Shown: positions 23,193 to 37,700, counted from the first letter of the stretch. The stretch: DNA of 64,000 nt from Trochalopteron elliotii (GCA_024734555.1 JANPWX010000336.1:1329749-1393748); one strand, 5' to 3'. Made by a program: numbers and translations. The notes: a model not told the origin generated them from the letters alone.

Positions 23193-26100
23193 AGGTGTTT
23201 CTAAAACCTCTTTGTGATGCTAAGAAGAAAAAAAAAGGTGCAATTTGTTAAATTTGATCAGTTGCTAAGTAATAAAATAATGTGTATATAAAGACAAATC
23301 TCGATAAGAGCATCAGCAGGAAAACAAGGCAAAGAACATTTTTCCTCTGTGTATACAGCTCACAGCTGAAACTTTGCAAATTGCTGGTAACTGTATCAGC
23401 ATATGATTCCTTCATTTGCATTTGTACTTCAATTAATTTTATAATTTAATTTGTGCAGTTCTGAATATTTCAGTGTATCTCAGTGAAGGGAGAATCTTTT
23501 TCAAGGAGCACAGCTGTTCAGCTCCAGTAAGTTTCTCCAAGTACAAGTGGTATCAGTATTTCTGCTTTCAGAATTATTTCTCTGTAGGTGGGTTTGAAGT
23601 AGCACCATCATCATTCAGATCTTGCAGTGTCTGCACCATCAGATCTGGGATGTTGTAGTGCAAGCCAGGTGTCCCAATAGCAAACCCATAGTATTTCCTG
23701 GTGTAATTTCTTCACCTGTGTACATTACTACTTCTTATTTTGCCTCTCTGTTGTTCCTGTTTTATACTTCACATCTTGCTTTATTTTATTGTTAATTAAA
23801 TTCTGTAGAATTCATACAATGTACTCAACAGCTTTTTGAGTAATCCTGTGGATGGAAAAGGAGTATTGAAGATATTTTGATTTTACTATCACTTTCACTC
23901 CAAGGTTGGAAGAGAAGTTATCACTAGATAAATATAATGTTAAATAGTTTTTCACACGTGTTCATGTAGTTCTGTTGTTTGTAAACCATCCCAGAGTTTG
24001 TGCTGGCTTGTCCTAAGCCAAAATACAGCTGGCTGCCTGGTTGACTTGGAAGTTTTGTATCTTCAAGAGGTTTGGTCTTTGACAGCTTGATACTTGTGAG
24101 GCAGTGGAGAAGTGCAGGCAAAATCTACTCATTACTGGGGATTCATCAGTTTGCAGGGAAGCTGCTGCTGTGTTGGAACAGTGTAATCACTAGATTGCTT
24201 CACCTAGTTATGAGTTTATTAAGAAAACATCAAGACAAAACATCACAAGCTCATTGTTTTAGTGTAAAAATCCGTAGGGTACATGTTCTTAGACCCAAAC
24301 ATGCTGCAAATACAAATTCAAGCACAGTGCATAGACTTGTGCTGTACATGCCTGCATGTTATTCCTGTTTTCTCACTCTTGGATGCCTGTGTTTGCCCTC
24401 TCAGAGGAGAGCCAGGATCCTGTGCTGTGCTGTGCCAGGTCCTTTGCCAGCCCTAGCCATCCACAGTGGTTCCCAGTGCTCTGGTCCAGGCTGGCCCTGG
24501 GGGTCCAACTGCACCATCTGCTCCCTGATTAGTAAATGCTGGTCTGTGCCATTCTCTCCCATTGCCTGGATTGTGCACCGAGTCCTTCACTCAGTTCTGT
24601 TGCAATGAGGGTGGCTGCAACAAATCTTTGTCTCCTGACTTCAGGGTATGTGCAGCATGAAGTAAGAAAAAGGAGTGGGAACGATGGAGGGCCATGAAGA
24701 GAAAATTTACTTCAATGAGAAATAAAAATAAGGATGATGTCCAGAAGCTGAACACAGTACAGGGACAAACTCTAAAGACCAGAAACAAGGGAGAAGTAAC
24801 AATATATTCTTGGAGGTGGATCACTCTAGAAACAATACCATACATGAAACACAAGTAACCAACAGGGGAGAAGTACTTGGACTAGTTAACATCATAACTC
24901 CAAAGGCTCTTGGGAGGAGATCTCAGGCTCACCCTGAGTTGAATGAATGTTTCCCAGGGCTTGAAGCCAAGGCCTGGTGTGTCAGGGGTGAAGTTCTGCT
25001 GACTCTGCTTCTCAGTCACATCTCCCTGGCAGGCCCCTGGGCCTCCACAACTCTCTTACTCTGTTTTACAAAAAAATAAAGAGCAAAAAGAATTCTTAAA
25101 AACCTTAAATGTATAACTTAACAAACAGAGTGGTAATGCTAATGTAATTGCCTCCTGAATCACAGACTTCTTGGGGAAAAAAGTCTCTTTCCTTGATGTT
25201 TAACTTCTCTGCTGCCTGACAAGTACCTGCACCTCGGTGGCTTGAGCACTGTTGGGAGCACCAAGTGTCACAAATTCTGAGGGGTTCTGTGCTGCTCTGT
25301 CCTTTCTGCTTCCTTTTTACCAGTGTGGAGTGGAGCTTGCTCACTCCTCATGACTGATGTGGCCTAATGAGACATGCCATTTTTCATTTTAAAAAGATAA
25401 GCTGTAGTGCAGATGAGGCTACTCCTTCTTGCAAGCAAGCAAAGGCAGTGGATTCAACCCAGTTTTGGTGCCTGTGTCTGTATTAGCAAGTTTTGTGGGT
25501 CAGTAGGGATGAATCTGAAAGTGTTGATGTTGCTAAGTTAAGTAGTGGGTGTTGTGCCAGGGCACTTTCTTTTTTCCTTGCTTGCAGTGAGGTGAATACC
25601 AGGAAAACTGCTGTTTTGAGTTTGCCTGTGTAATGTGCTCCTGCCTCAATGCTGTCCACCCATGGCTGTGTGCTCCCTCAAAAATTCACTTCTAATTGGG
25701 GATTCTCTTTGGGCTAGCACCCCTTTTAATACATATCTGAAAATTATTTTCAAGTTTTTAAATGCTTTTTAGTATTATCTCAGTTTCCAGTGTTGTCAGA
25801 CTTTAAGTTTCAAAAGTCAGTGGTGAAAAGCTGTGTTTTTTCTCAAGCTGAGGATGCTGAAATGTGACTTTTGAGACTAATGATTATATGTTGGTTTCCA
25901 ATTGCCAACTGTGTACCTTGCTGCCCTGTGAGATTCCTGCAAGGACAGATGGGTATGGCTAACAAGGAGATTAAAGGAGTTAAAGGGATCTTCTGTTCTA
26001 AGTTCAGAAAATGGATGTAGCAAATAACAGCCTTTAAAAGACAGAAACTCGAATGTTCATTTAAATTAACAGCTCTTGGAGAAATACTGCCTTCCAAAAG

Positions 26101-27399
26101 TAATGAGAAGGGTTCTTTTAACACTTAATCAGACAAGGTTGTTGACTCGTAAAAGAAACTATGGCAGCTGCAACTATTTGGAGATTTCAAAACCGTATCA
26201 GTGAAGGTCAGCACATAACAGGCTTCCTCTAGTCCTGGCTAGAAAGATTTTTCACTGAGGGGTTTAAATTACTTCTGGTGTCATTAAGAATATGTGTTGT
26301 TTACGTTCATATCATTCCTCTAAAAATATCAGACTAGAAATGATATGTTTTCTGAAACTTAATGAAAAAGGCACAACGCTGTGCAGAGTTAGAAAAGAAG
26401 AAAAAAAAACTATTTGTAAAAGGTATCTATGCCCTGGAGTGTTCCTTGGTGTGATGGGATCCAACAGAGTTGGTAGGAACTGAGAGCCATTACAGTAAGC
26501 AAGAAGGAGCTGGACTTCTAAGCAATAATGTTTTCCTTTTCAAATAAAGCAGGACAAAACAGAAGACTTCTGGCTTCTCTCAGTGTGAGAAGTCAGATAT
26601 TTCTATTTACACTCTTAGTACTGTTGTAGGCTGTAGCCTGGTGAGAGGTCCACACTCGGTAATGTCTGTGATCCTCTCTGGAGAGAGAGAGAGAAACAAT
26701 AACAATAATATCCCTAAAATAATAAAATAATCATACCCATCCAGTAAAAGGAAAAACATAATTGAGAAGCAGTTTGTGTGCTCTTGTTTAAAGAGGGAGG
26801 ATTAGGAAATTAAGACTGAAATTGCAAGGGGAGAAAGACAAGTGTCAAATAGCCAAGGGTCACACAGGTCTGTGCAGGGTATGCACAAATCCATCATAGG
26901 CTGAGCAGCACAGAAAGCTCTGCTCACCTGAGTGACCACATTAAAGATGATGTCTGCCAAAGGCTTTGATCAAAGCTAAATTTTTCCATTCTGCTCTGGA
27001 GTGTTTCCTTCAGTGGCAGCTTTTGAGCAAGGTCCATTTGCTGCAGCGTGTAGCAATTTGTATGCCTCAGAGCATCTGATGGAGCGTTCCCTCGGCAGCA
27101 GGAAAGCAGAAAAAACACCTCAGACTGCAGAGTGCTGCTGGTGTTCTTATAATTCAATCAAGGAGATCCCACCTTTGTCTGTAAGCAAGCCAAGGACTTA
27201 CTCCAAGAATGGAGTTGCTCCTCCTGGAATAATTTTGTTATTACTTGCAATTAGCAGTTCAGAAGTATAATAATAGTGTTGCTACCATATACTGTAATAG
27301 TTGTAATTATTGCTTATAGGATGTAAGCAAAATTATTCATTGATTTGACAGAGGACTGATTTGGACCTGTCCCATAAATACTGTTTGTATCTGAGAAGG
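23193..27399. other. Unique intronic sequence
   Basis: Contains a short GA repeat near 26682 and a GC-richer patch near 24370-24600; the 178-codon open frame over that patch has no domain I recognise. Nothing else supported. Confidence 0.55.
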
Positions 27400-28050
27400 A
27401 CTTTGGGGTGTGCTGGATGAGAGGCAGGACATGAGCTGGACATGTACCCTCACAGCCCAGAAACCAAACATGTCCTGGGCTCATCCCACAGTGTGGGCAG
27501 CAGGGGAGGGGGATTCTGTCCCTCTGCCCCCCTCAGGTGAGACCCCACCTGCAGAGCTGCCTCCAGCCCTGGGGCTCCCAACATCAGGATGTAGAATTTA
27601 TCCTACAGATAAGAGAGGCTGGAGCCTCTCTGCTCTGGAGCCAGGCTGGGATAGCTGGGGGTGTTTACCTGGAGGAGACAAGGCTCCAGAGACACCTCAG
27701 AGCCCCTGCCAGGGCCTAAAGGGGTTCCAGGACAGCTGGAGAGGGACTTGGGACATGGGCCTGGAGTCACAGAACAAGGGGAATGGCTTCCCACTGCCAG
27801 AGGACAGGGAATTAAAGATGGGCATATAAGGTGTGGGATATAAAGTTGGGATTCTTCCCTGTCAGGGTGGTGAGGTCCTGGCACAGGTTGCCCCAGAGGA
27901 GCTGTGGCTGCCCCATCCCTGGAAGTGTCCAAGGCCATGTTGGATGGGGCTTGGAGCAGCCTGGGACAGTGGAAGGTGTCCCTGCCCATGGCAGGGGGTG
28001 GGACTGGATGGGCTTTAAGTTCCCTTCTAGCCCAAACCATTCCATGATTC
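27400..28050 (+). mobile_element. CR1 LINE, 3' ~650 bases (longest copy)
   Basis: Runs from GGCAGGACATGAGCTGGACA through CCCCCCTCAGGTGAGACCCC, GGAGCCAGGCTGGGATAGCT and GAGGTCCTGGCACAGGTTGC to the 3' block CCTGCCCATGGCAGGGGGTG and a terminal ATTCCATGATTC. It includes the C-terminal end of the old ORF2 region followed by the 3' untranslated part; frame-breaking indels make it non-coding. Confidence 0.9.
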
Positions 28051-31000
28051 CCTTCATTTGTACAAGAAAGGATGAAAGCAACTCTCAACCCAAAAGCTTC
28101 CTCTGATTTTTATGTGCTGTTTTTTGCTCATTTGCAAACCAGCCTATTGAGCTGGGGAATTGTTGGCTGCTAAGTGACAGTCAGCTGTTTCCATCTCCTG
28201 CAGTTTCTATATTCCTTTGAGGCAAAAGTTACACGGTGGAATTTGGTCTTGATTTAAATTATATACACACAGGAAGAGGCTGGTAGATGAGAAATTGCAG
28301 TCTGGGAGTGTTAATTTGTGGTCTGCACAAAGTCAGTGATACTGGGGCCAAAATAGGATTCTTGATATGATAATTAACATGTCATTGTTAGGATGGATTT
28401 CTAATAGTGTCTTTGCTTTTTAAACGAGGAGGGCTGAAGAAGGGAAAGGTGAAGGCAGGTTTCATATTAATTTAAGTGTATGTTGCAGCACAAGAGGTAC
28501 AAAGGTTTCATATTCAGCAATAAATCTTTATAATTATTATTATTTAAAACCTAAAGGAACAAAATTTAGATTGTTGTTTTGGGGTGGTTTTTTTTGTTTT
28601 GTTTTGTTGTTTTTTTTTTGTGTAAATTGCTGTTCTTCCTGAAAGTTTATTGCAATTTGTCTAACTAAAATTTGTCAGCCACTATCCCTGAGAAATCCAA
28701 AATATTCTCTAAACAACAAAAAGCCTGGATTTCTTCTAGTATATTGAAATATGAGTGGAATTATTTTTACCTGTGACTTTTTTTGACATCCTTGAAAAAC
28801 CCAGCACCTTGACTCTCCTAAGTAAGAGTGAGACCTGAGTGCAACATTAATTCAGAATATTTCCATATTGTCTCACTGTTTATGTATCTCTTTCCTGCAG
28901 GAGTGCATGCTTTGAGTCTGGTGAAATAATGAGTGTTTTATGCTAAAGAACAGTAACATTATTTCACAACTTTGTCTTTAGCCCTTTACTGGATCCTACT
29001 CATTTAAATTCTCATTTCCACGAGTGCTTGCTTCCTGCAGTCTGATACTGTTGTAAATGTTGGCTGGAATGAGCTGTCAAGATGAATAGACCACGTTCAG
29101 TTTCCACCAAAAAAATGTATTTTTCTTTACACCATGTAAAAGCCCAAGGAACTTTCCTCCACTGTCTCCCCAGGTTTTTCCTTAAAACAAAAGATTTTTC
29201 TTTCTGTTCTGTCATCATTCCTGCTTGACACAAGACGTCCTTGTGCTGTTCCTCTCTGTGGAACCAGACAAAAAGCAGCTTATCCAGACAAAAAGGACTT
29301 TGCTGTGGCTCAGCCCAAAGCCAGCATCAGTGGGACCATCTTTACAGTAGTATTTTTCATATTAAAAAAAAAGCAGAATGGCATCCAGGTGTATGATTGA
29401 GACTTCTGGCTTTGGTTCTCTTATATCAGCAAAACACGAAAACCAAACAAACCTCATTTTTAATATTCAAAAATTAATGGTTATTCAGGAGAAGAACTTG
29501 TCTACAAAACAGGGATGTGATTGACCTGCTTTGATCATAAACCTAGAGAAACTCAAGTGTTTGGTGAGAATATTTAATTGTGGTTGTTGTGGCAAAAGAA
29601 CTTGAAGCCCATCTTATCTAAAATTGACCTTACAGACTCACAGTGATGAGTACATTGAAATTCTAATGTGTAGCCAACAATATTTGGGTGTTACAGCAGG
29701 TGTGTTCCCTTTCCTTTTAATTACACGGCTTCCACCCTTGTTAATATTCTGTTATTGACAGATGAATGGTGTCAGCTGTGGTAAAGTTAATCAGGCCGTG
29801 TTAAAAATGATCAGTAAATGGTGCTGGGTTTAAAGGGTTCCTTCACATTAACCATTTCCACAAAAAATACTTGGAGAAAGGGGAGATTGGACCTGGATTT
29901 TTTTTGACTAGGTACAGTAATCAAAAGAAATGTGTTACAGAGTCAGGATAAGGAGTCAGGTTTATCAAGAGGAGATTATGAACTTGTTGCAGATTTAGGC
30001 AAAGCTGTGTTTACAGTGGCAGATTCTGAGGCTTAGTACAAATATTAACCTAAGTATTATTAAGCTAATAGCATGGCATTGCTACTTAGGCTTTGCTTGA
30101 AAGGTGGATGGGTTTGAAGGAAAATAAATCAGGAAGTTCTCTGCTACTGTTGGCAATCTGCTATTAATTTCCTTATTAATTATTTACAAAATGCTTCTTT
30201 ATTTAGATGAATGACATGTTTTCTTTTTAAAGCTAGTGATTAATATCAGGTTTGAGGTAGTGACAGCTGGGAGAGGATTTCAAAGCCGTGGTTTTGCAAA
30301 TTAAACCACTGAAGGTATTTGAGGATGAGCCCCTCAGAAATGTCACCCCTCAACACCAGTCACCTTTAGAATGTGTGTTTACGAAAGTAAGTGTTGCTGA
30401 AAACACTGAGGAGATAACTGAGATGGTAATTACCTTATGAGGAGTTGTTTGTGATAATTTTATAAAGAATTGATGATCGTTCCTTTGAAAAACACAAACC
30501 TCTTCCAGCTCTTCAGGGAAGAATAAAAAGGTGGGAACAAACTCAGGCCTGTGACATTCTGTGTCTGAGTGAGCAGTAACTGATTGCTGCTTCTCAGTGA
30601 AAATTCTCTTCCACACTGATTAAATCATATGTGTACGTCCTGCATCAGAATGAGTTAGAAAAGGTAAAAAGTGGGATTTTTCCAGTAATATCAATATCTG
30701 TGTGCTAGTGATATTGCTATTAGCAGCAGTGCTGAGATACTGCAAGGCTCTAATTAAACCCAGACAGCTCAGGTGTAAAATGTAAGATTGATTCAGCAGT
30801 GTCCCAGTGGGGAGTTGATGCTCTTTTGTTATGCTGTGGTCTGGAACAAGCCGTAATTCTGTCGCCAAATGGTTGTGTGTTAGGATGAGCTATTTTATGA
30901 CAGTTTGGCTCCAAGCAAAGCTATAACTCTGCCTATGTTGTGGGAAGTAGATTGCATTCAGGAGCCCTTCCTCAATCGACACGCAGCCCTATAAACACTT

Positions 31001-31459
31001 GAGCCTCCAAGCCATGTTCATCTCAGTGTGTGGCTGTTGTTGCATCGTGATGAATGTGGTGTTGCTCCTATGGGCATTTTTATCACTTATTTCTGCTCTA
31101 GAAAAAAAATATTTTTAAATAATTTTTTTTTTCTCATTAGCTCATTAGCAGTTGGAATATGTACAGTCTTAATAAACCTCCTTCAAAGGTTTTGCTTTGA
31201 CATTATCTCTTGTGCCCCGTGGATATACGAGGAAGAATTGTCAGATTTTGTACTTGCAAAGTCAGTTCAGAATAACAAGATTTCAACACTCTGAAGGAGG
31301 AGATACAACCACTATAGGATTTAATACACACATATGTATATATATTTCAGAATAGATTGGTTGAGGCCCAGATCTCACTGAGCTTTCTTAGCCCCTAGCG
31401 TGGAGTTTTAAAAGACTAGAGACAGTTCTGATGACCACCTGTTTTCCAGGTGGAGGAAC
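28051..31459. other. Unique intronic sequence
   Basis: AT-rich, with the T-rich repeat near 28600 and otherwise nothing recognised. Confidence 0.55.
28586..28621 (+). repeat. T-rich simple repeat with TTTTG units
   Basis: Poly-T interrupted by regularly spaced G. Confidence 0.7.
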
Positions 31460-31570
31460 TGAGATTGGCTCAGTTGGTTGGTGCCTGGTGCTAATAATAC
31501 CAGGGTTGTTGCTGTAATCCCAGGATGGGACTTGATGATCCTTGTGGGTCCCTTCCAACTCGGACTATGA
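31460..31570 (+). mobile_element. tRNA-Ile-derived SINE with CR1-like tail (TguSINE1 type)
   Basis: The head follows tRNA-Ile: an A-box and D-loop block GGCTCAGTTGGTTGG (31467-31481), then TGGTGCTAATAA, the tRNA-Ile anticodon arm with anticodon AAT (31493-31495), then a degraded B box ending AATCCC. The tail GATGATCCTTGTGGGTCCCT, followed by TCCAACTCGGACTATGA, is a CR1 3' end. This tRNA-Ile head plus CR1 tail structure is that of TguSINE1, described from zebra finch as mobilised by CR1 machinery. It is not a functional tRNA gene: the acceptor stem and B box are broken. It lies in the sense direction of SPAG16. Confidence 0.8.
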
Positions 31571-34500
31571 TGAGAAATCGAAGTCTGTGAGATCAAGCTG
31601 GAGCTCTCAGTTTAGCAGTCACACTGTAGAAGCTGCATGTCCCAGTGCACTCTGTGCCCCTGTTTTAATTAACCTTGGGTGTCACAGGGAGCATGGGCAG
31701 CTCATACTTTGTGCTTTTTAAGGAACCAGTTCCCATTTCTCCTCCTCATCCCACTGTTCCTCATTACCACCCTTTTCCATTCATGAGCTCCATGCCCACC
31801 ACAGCAAGGTGCCCTCCACAATGGCTGTAATGTAGCTGCATCACTCTTTGCCTTGGCACCTCTAGAAGACAGGTTTGAACAGAAATTTTTAAATTTCTGG
31901 CATACTCCTCAAAATAAAAACATCTTTAGATGGTTTATACATGTTCATATGGCGCTCAGTGGGAGATGCTTGACTGGGAATCCCAGGAATGGTGTGGAAC
32001 AAGGCAGGACTCAGTTGGATATGGCTGAACACACAGCACAATGACCCACCTGTTTCATTACAGAGTAATGGGTTCAGTGGCTGCTCCTCTTGTGCACCCC
32101 CAGGCACTGATGGGTCCCAAGTGTGTTGTGCTCCTGGCAGGGCAAGATGTAGAATTGATGCAGCCACCCAGAGGTGGGTCAGGATCTGTACATCCTCATA
32201 ATCCAGAGGTCTGATACTCAGGTGGGACACTGCTTGTACATTTTATAACGAAATAGCTGCCATTTTTCGTTCTACTAAGAATTAATTCTGTTGTCCACAT
32301 TAGCTGCTGCTATTAACTAGCTGGTAATGGCATCTAACAAGATGTTTAGGAGTCACAGGGGAGAAAAACAAGACTCTAATTTTAACCTGATTGACTGAAA
32401 CGTTTAAACATTGACTGGAAAATCGTAATTTTCTTGTTGTCTTCAATCTATATTAGACAAGGATTTAAATATAGATGGCCTGTACTGTAGCATTGGGTTG
32501 CCTTTTGGTAATTTTCAAGTTTTCCTTGAAGTGTGTTGAACTGTAACATGTGACCTTGCATTTCTCATGGTAACCAAATATTCCGAGTCTGAGCCCACCC
32601 CTTTTTATATATTTATTTATTATGTATCTTTGTTACTGAGATTTCTTCTGAAATATCATCCATAGGACATAATTAACTTAAAATATCCCTGTTCTTCCAT
32701 GTATGTCTGTTTGATACCTCCCTGGTGGAAATGCAGGCCCTCAGAACAGGGTTCATGTCTATTTTGTGCTTTGTCATACACATGGCCAGAACCAGTGTTT
32801 CAGGGGTTTAATAACTATGTTGGAAAACAGAGAAATTAGAGATGGAAAGGACAGTGTATGGCTTTGCTCATCCCAGTTTAAGATTGTTCTTTGTGGTACT
32901 AGCATTCTGATGGGAATTGTTTTAGCTTTCACAGACTCAGATAAAGAGCCTGTAAGCTATCAGAAAATTATCAGGTTCTTTCATTGTATTAAATATAAGC
33001 TTGGTTTTGGCTTTTTTTTAGGTCATCTTACATTACTCTTCCACTTTTATTTCTAGCCTTGGTATCTTGTGTTTTATATTCTGTTCCTTTTACTCTGTCC
33101 TCTTTCCTCTTCATTGACAAAGGGTCACTGATGGTTTTCAATGTTTAGGGGTCTCCTCAGAGTTGCCCAGATTTAAACCACCACCTTCCTGGCTTCCCTT
33201 CATCTCATTCCCAGCCTCAGTTTGTTGTCTCAGGAAATCACTGTTGCCAGAGGTGCTGTTCTGGGCCACTCTTGGGCCTATGTCACCTATTCTTCCAGGA
33301 TTCCAGGCCTTCATCTTTTCCCTCCAGCACTTCATTGTTCTGCTCTTTTGTTTTCTCCAGGCTCTGCTCTGTTCCCATTGCCTCTCTCAGTATTTGTGGC
33401 CATCCTCTGTTCCTCCTTTTTGCAGACTTTCCCCCTCTTTTTCCCTTAGTACAGCATATTTGTTTCTGGTTTTGAACCTGAGGGGATTATCTGTGCGAGC
33501 AGGAAGATTTGTGCTAATAAATATTTGTAAGAACAAAATCATCACCTGTGTGGATCAGCTTCTTAAAGGATTAGGTTTTAATTCAGAGTTTTAAAAAATC
33601 AGAACTACCCAGTCCCTAACCAGATGCAGTTGGAGGGAAATTCTGATTGCAGTGTAGTCAGTGGGAGCCTGAGGCACGATTTCACACCCTGTGCTGCTTC
33701 ATAGTCATTTGAGAAGACTCACAAAATTATGTCCAAAGATTTTTATTTAGATTTAGCCAAGGCTCAGCCACACTATTGTATGGGTGGTGGTTGAAAGCAG
33801 CACAAAGTCTTCCTAATCCTCATCACTGAGTGGCCTCCATGCCCATGGCATGGTATGTTTCTGTACTCCATCCCTTCTTTTCCTGCAATTTGTCCTGTAT
33901 AAATATAGTTTGCAATTTATTTCCATGATGACAGAATATAAATTTTATTTACCATTTTCAGGTATCTCAGAAAGTCTGATGACTTTAGCTGAGCTTTAAT
34001 ATTAATGAAACAGACTGTAGCATTTGTAATTCATAATTTCATTTGAAGTTGGCATAAGAGGTGTTAACATTTGTAGGTGTGAAATTGCTGAATATATGTT
34101 TTTCTTTTCTATCATACAAAAGTGCAGTGTTCTACTTGTGTTACATTATTTTAGACCAGAAAAAACCTTCATGTCATTTATGTATCAGTATTATGAATGA
34201 CAGAAAATACCCCAGTATAAAGGGAAGGGAATTTAACCATAAATAAGCCAGTAGTTTTCTCTTAATGAATCAATACAGTTTCTTTAAAATGTGGCACGCT
34301 GAGTGTTTTTTCAATAGTTTAATTGGCTTTTGTAAACTATGCTAATTCATTCTCTCTTAAAATACCTTTCTCCTCCATGGATTCTCTTTACAGACCATAG
34401 AAAAAGGAAATAAAAATTAAAGTAGATTTGTTTTCTACAGCAGTAAAAATGATTTTGTGTGACAATCAATTTACTTGTGCCTCTTTTTGTTTGAAATGGA

Positions 34501-34694
34501 AAAAGTTCCAGGCCCACCTCTTTAAAGTGTGAAATGTGTTCTGCCTGCATTACATTCACTGTTGAAATGTGGGTGCTTGTAAGGGGAACCAGAATACCAG
34601 AACTGAAAATAAAGCTCCAGGCAGAATTCTGCTGTCTGAGTCTGGTTGGGTTTTGTTGTTGTGCAGGATCAATCCTGGTTTTGAAAGCAATGAA

Positions 34695-34721
34695 TGTGTG
34701 TGTGTGTGCGTGCGTGCGTGC
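34695..34721 (+). repeat. (TG)n/(TGCG)n microsatellite
   Basis: Seven TG units pass into repeated TGCG units. The CpG-containing part suggests the repeat is recent or not heavily methylated. Confidence 0.85.
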
Positions 34722-37700
34722 AAACATCAGTGAACAGATCCACCAACAACCCTGAGTAGTTTTGCACCTTGTGCATCACTTTGCAGAGAGAGACCCTCCC
34801 TCAGTGAAGTCTGGGGGACCAAGAACGTTCTACTCTGAGTAAAACCAGGAGCAGGAGTGACATAGGTGGTTTGTCATAAAAAACCCAGTCAAGCAACCAT
34901 TAGCCAAGATGAAAACTGTGTTTTAGAGCAATGGGGTGGTTTCTAAGTCAGCTAAGAATGTAATTTTTATCCAGGGCATGGCTGCAGTTGCTTTGCCCAA
35001 TTCATTAACAGCACACCAACATGAGGGGTATGGGGTGGCAGGGAAAGTGAAGAGCTGTGATAACCATGTCCTGTCCTATATGTTGCTCTATAAGTGAGTT
35101 TGAGGAAATGGTCTCAAGTGTTTCCTAAGGGAGACTGCAGTTTGGCCAGGCAGAAAATACTGGAGTCATCATCATACTGTACACCCTGAGAGAGTTATTA
35201 GAAGCTTTGTGTTTCTGGAAGGTAACAGTTCTTGAATTGATGGAGCTTTCTTTTTATGAGCACTGCCATCAGAATACTTGTAAAACCAGTGAAGGGGCTT
35301 CTGGTTTGCAGTGAAGTGAGAATTGGATTCTCAGCATTCTCATTTTAGTTAGCAGAAAACTGACAGAAATGTTCTAGTTTAGTCTTAGCACGGTTTTTCC
35401 AGGTAAGATATTAATCATATGATTATCTTTCCTAAAAGATGGTAAACAGCCTCAGCCCCAGCACTAAGCCTGGGAGTGCCCTTCTAATTTGATGCCAGCT
35501 GGACTTGATGCTGCTGATCCCACCCCTGGAACTCAGGGAAACCCTTGGACCATGGAATTTTTCATCCTGCTTTATTGACTATATCTCTCACTTCTGGCTA
35601 TACAAATACAGGAGGTTTGCCCTGACCTACAGAGGCTCAGATGGACAAACTGATTGTCACTTACTGTAAAAGCCTAGGCTGACACTGAATTTACAAACTC
35701 CTCCCTCTCTGAGTGTGGAAACATGTGGAGGTTCTCAAACCTTACTTCATCTATGGGAACTGCAGCAGCAGCTTTCTAGGAATTGCCTGGCACTTGAAGG
35801 CTCAGAATGAAAGGTGTGTGATCCCTGTAAACATGGGTTGCACTTTCGTGGAGCTGTGCTGCCCCTTAGGGATCCTTACAGGAAATTCTGCCTCTTGGAA
35901 TACCAGGGAAAGTAGGTGCCATTTACAATAGAATTCCATACATTCCCTGGGGACCTGCCCCTTTAGCAGGAGACCCCAGATCCTGGCCATGTGAAGGGCT
36001 GTTGGATCCTCTGCCATTGATGCACTCAGGGAAGAATCCTTCTGGAAGCCTGACACAGGGTGAATCTGATCTGCAGCTTTGCACTTGGGAGGTGATTTGG
36101 GGGAATGGGCTGAGGCAGCTCTGCTGCTGACAGTCCTGTGGGAATCTCCAGTGGAAGTTAAATGGGCAGCTTTTATCTTTTGGGAGCAGTGTCAGAAAGG
36201 AACACAATGTGCATTTGGAAATATTTGTGTTACTGTTTCATTTAAACTGTCTATTAGAAATGGTCCTTGTTGGTGGATATGTCAAAACAGAAACATTTCA
36301 AACTGCATCACAGTATGCTCAAAACACACAGAGCTGATTTGGACGGGTGGTGTCTTGACTCAGTAGTATTTATCCTAAAGTTTGGGAGAACAGCAGCAGA
36401 TCCTGTGTGAGTGTAATGTGAAATCCTTTAGTGTTACCCCTCTGTGGCAGTGAATGTCAGCTGGGCTGCTTGATTTGCTGTCACTGATGTTCTCTGCCTG
36501 CCCTGCTAGAGATGAATCACCCCAAACTTCATTTCTCTTGTCCTCCTGACCCGATTTCTCTACCTGATACCACTTGTTCCTCTCCACTGAACCTTGCATC
36601 CCCACCCATTTTTTTCCCTAGCACTGCTGGACATCACCTAATGCTTTCATTGCTCTCAGGATTCTTTTAAGGACAGAACAAACTGTTGCAGCCAGACCTT
36701 TCAGATAGAGATTTTTTTTTTCCCCTCTCATGTTTTCAATCCATCCTATGCAGCACTGTGCTTACAATAGAATAAATTGTCTATTGTCTTGCCCTACTTC
36801 TACATTTTTATAATATTTAAACATTTGCAGGTATAAGTACATAAGAGAGAAACTGTAGGGAAATTCCATTAACATTTTCTGATATGTAATTTGTTTCCTA
36901 TTAACCTAGGGGAAGAAATTAATGAAAATTTACTATGTTAAGCTGAGAATTAAGTTTTCTGGAAATTAAGCATTTGAGGTTTTTTAATATATTTATTGAA
37001 TATTTAGGACACCAGCCCATAGCTGTAGGCACTGGGGAATAGTTTGAGAACATAAATTTCTCTGTGTTAAATGTCTCTTGACCAACTTGCAATTGTAGTT
37101 TTTTTTAAAGTTTACAGATTACTAAGAAATTTGAAGTGCTGTTGGGAGTGTCTGTTCTCTTCTGCCATAGCCAGTTGCAGGAAGCCTGGCCCTGGAAACC
37201 TCCAAGCACTGGCCAGAAGACACTACCTGGTGTGAGATATGAGGATGTTCTCTAGTCAGCCCTTGCCAGGGTAGCAGGTTTAGTGACACAGCAGGTTTCT
37301 TGCCCTGCAGAGTTCTGCTGCCAGAGTTCTGTGCTGTGTGGTTACAAACCTTCTTCATCCTCTTCCTCATCTCCAGCCTGCAGAGAGTACTCTCCCAGCG
37401 TGTCATGTGCAGTCAAACTGTTTCCTCCAAGTAGTATTGAGGGAGTTTGTGTGTCAGGATCTCTGTGACACCTTCATCAAGAGCTGGCCTGAAGTATGTC
37501 AGTGATCAGGTATCAGGAATCAATAAATGATGGGGAAAAAATTCCCAAGAGGCCTTTTAGGGGCTGGAAATGACCCATATGTGTGTATGCACCTTGCTAA
37601 AAAAACATTCCTTGCAGAATCCAAAACTTGACATTTCTATCTCTTTTTCTCCTACAGAAACATTTTAAGAGTATTCACGTGTTTAGAATGATGAGATTCC

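Noticed and set aside
24072..24608. 178-codon + strand open frame as a gene
   Set aside because: No domain or family motif, no convincing splice or start context; the long frame coincides with a GC-richer patch.
27603..28088. 161-codon minus-strand open frame
   Set aside because: It is the antisense of a CR1 3' region and recurs wherever that repeat occurs.
31460..31570. A functional tRNA-Ile gene
   Set aside because: The acceptor stem is not paired, the B box is broken and a CR1-like tail follows, so it is a SINE.
33163..33594. 143-codon + strand open frame
   Set aside because: Pyrimidine-rich strand avoids stops by composition; the peptide is hydrophobic and low in information with no known domain.
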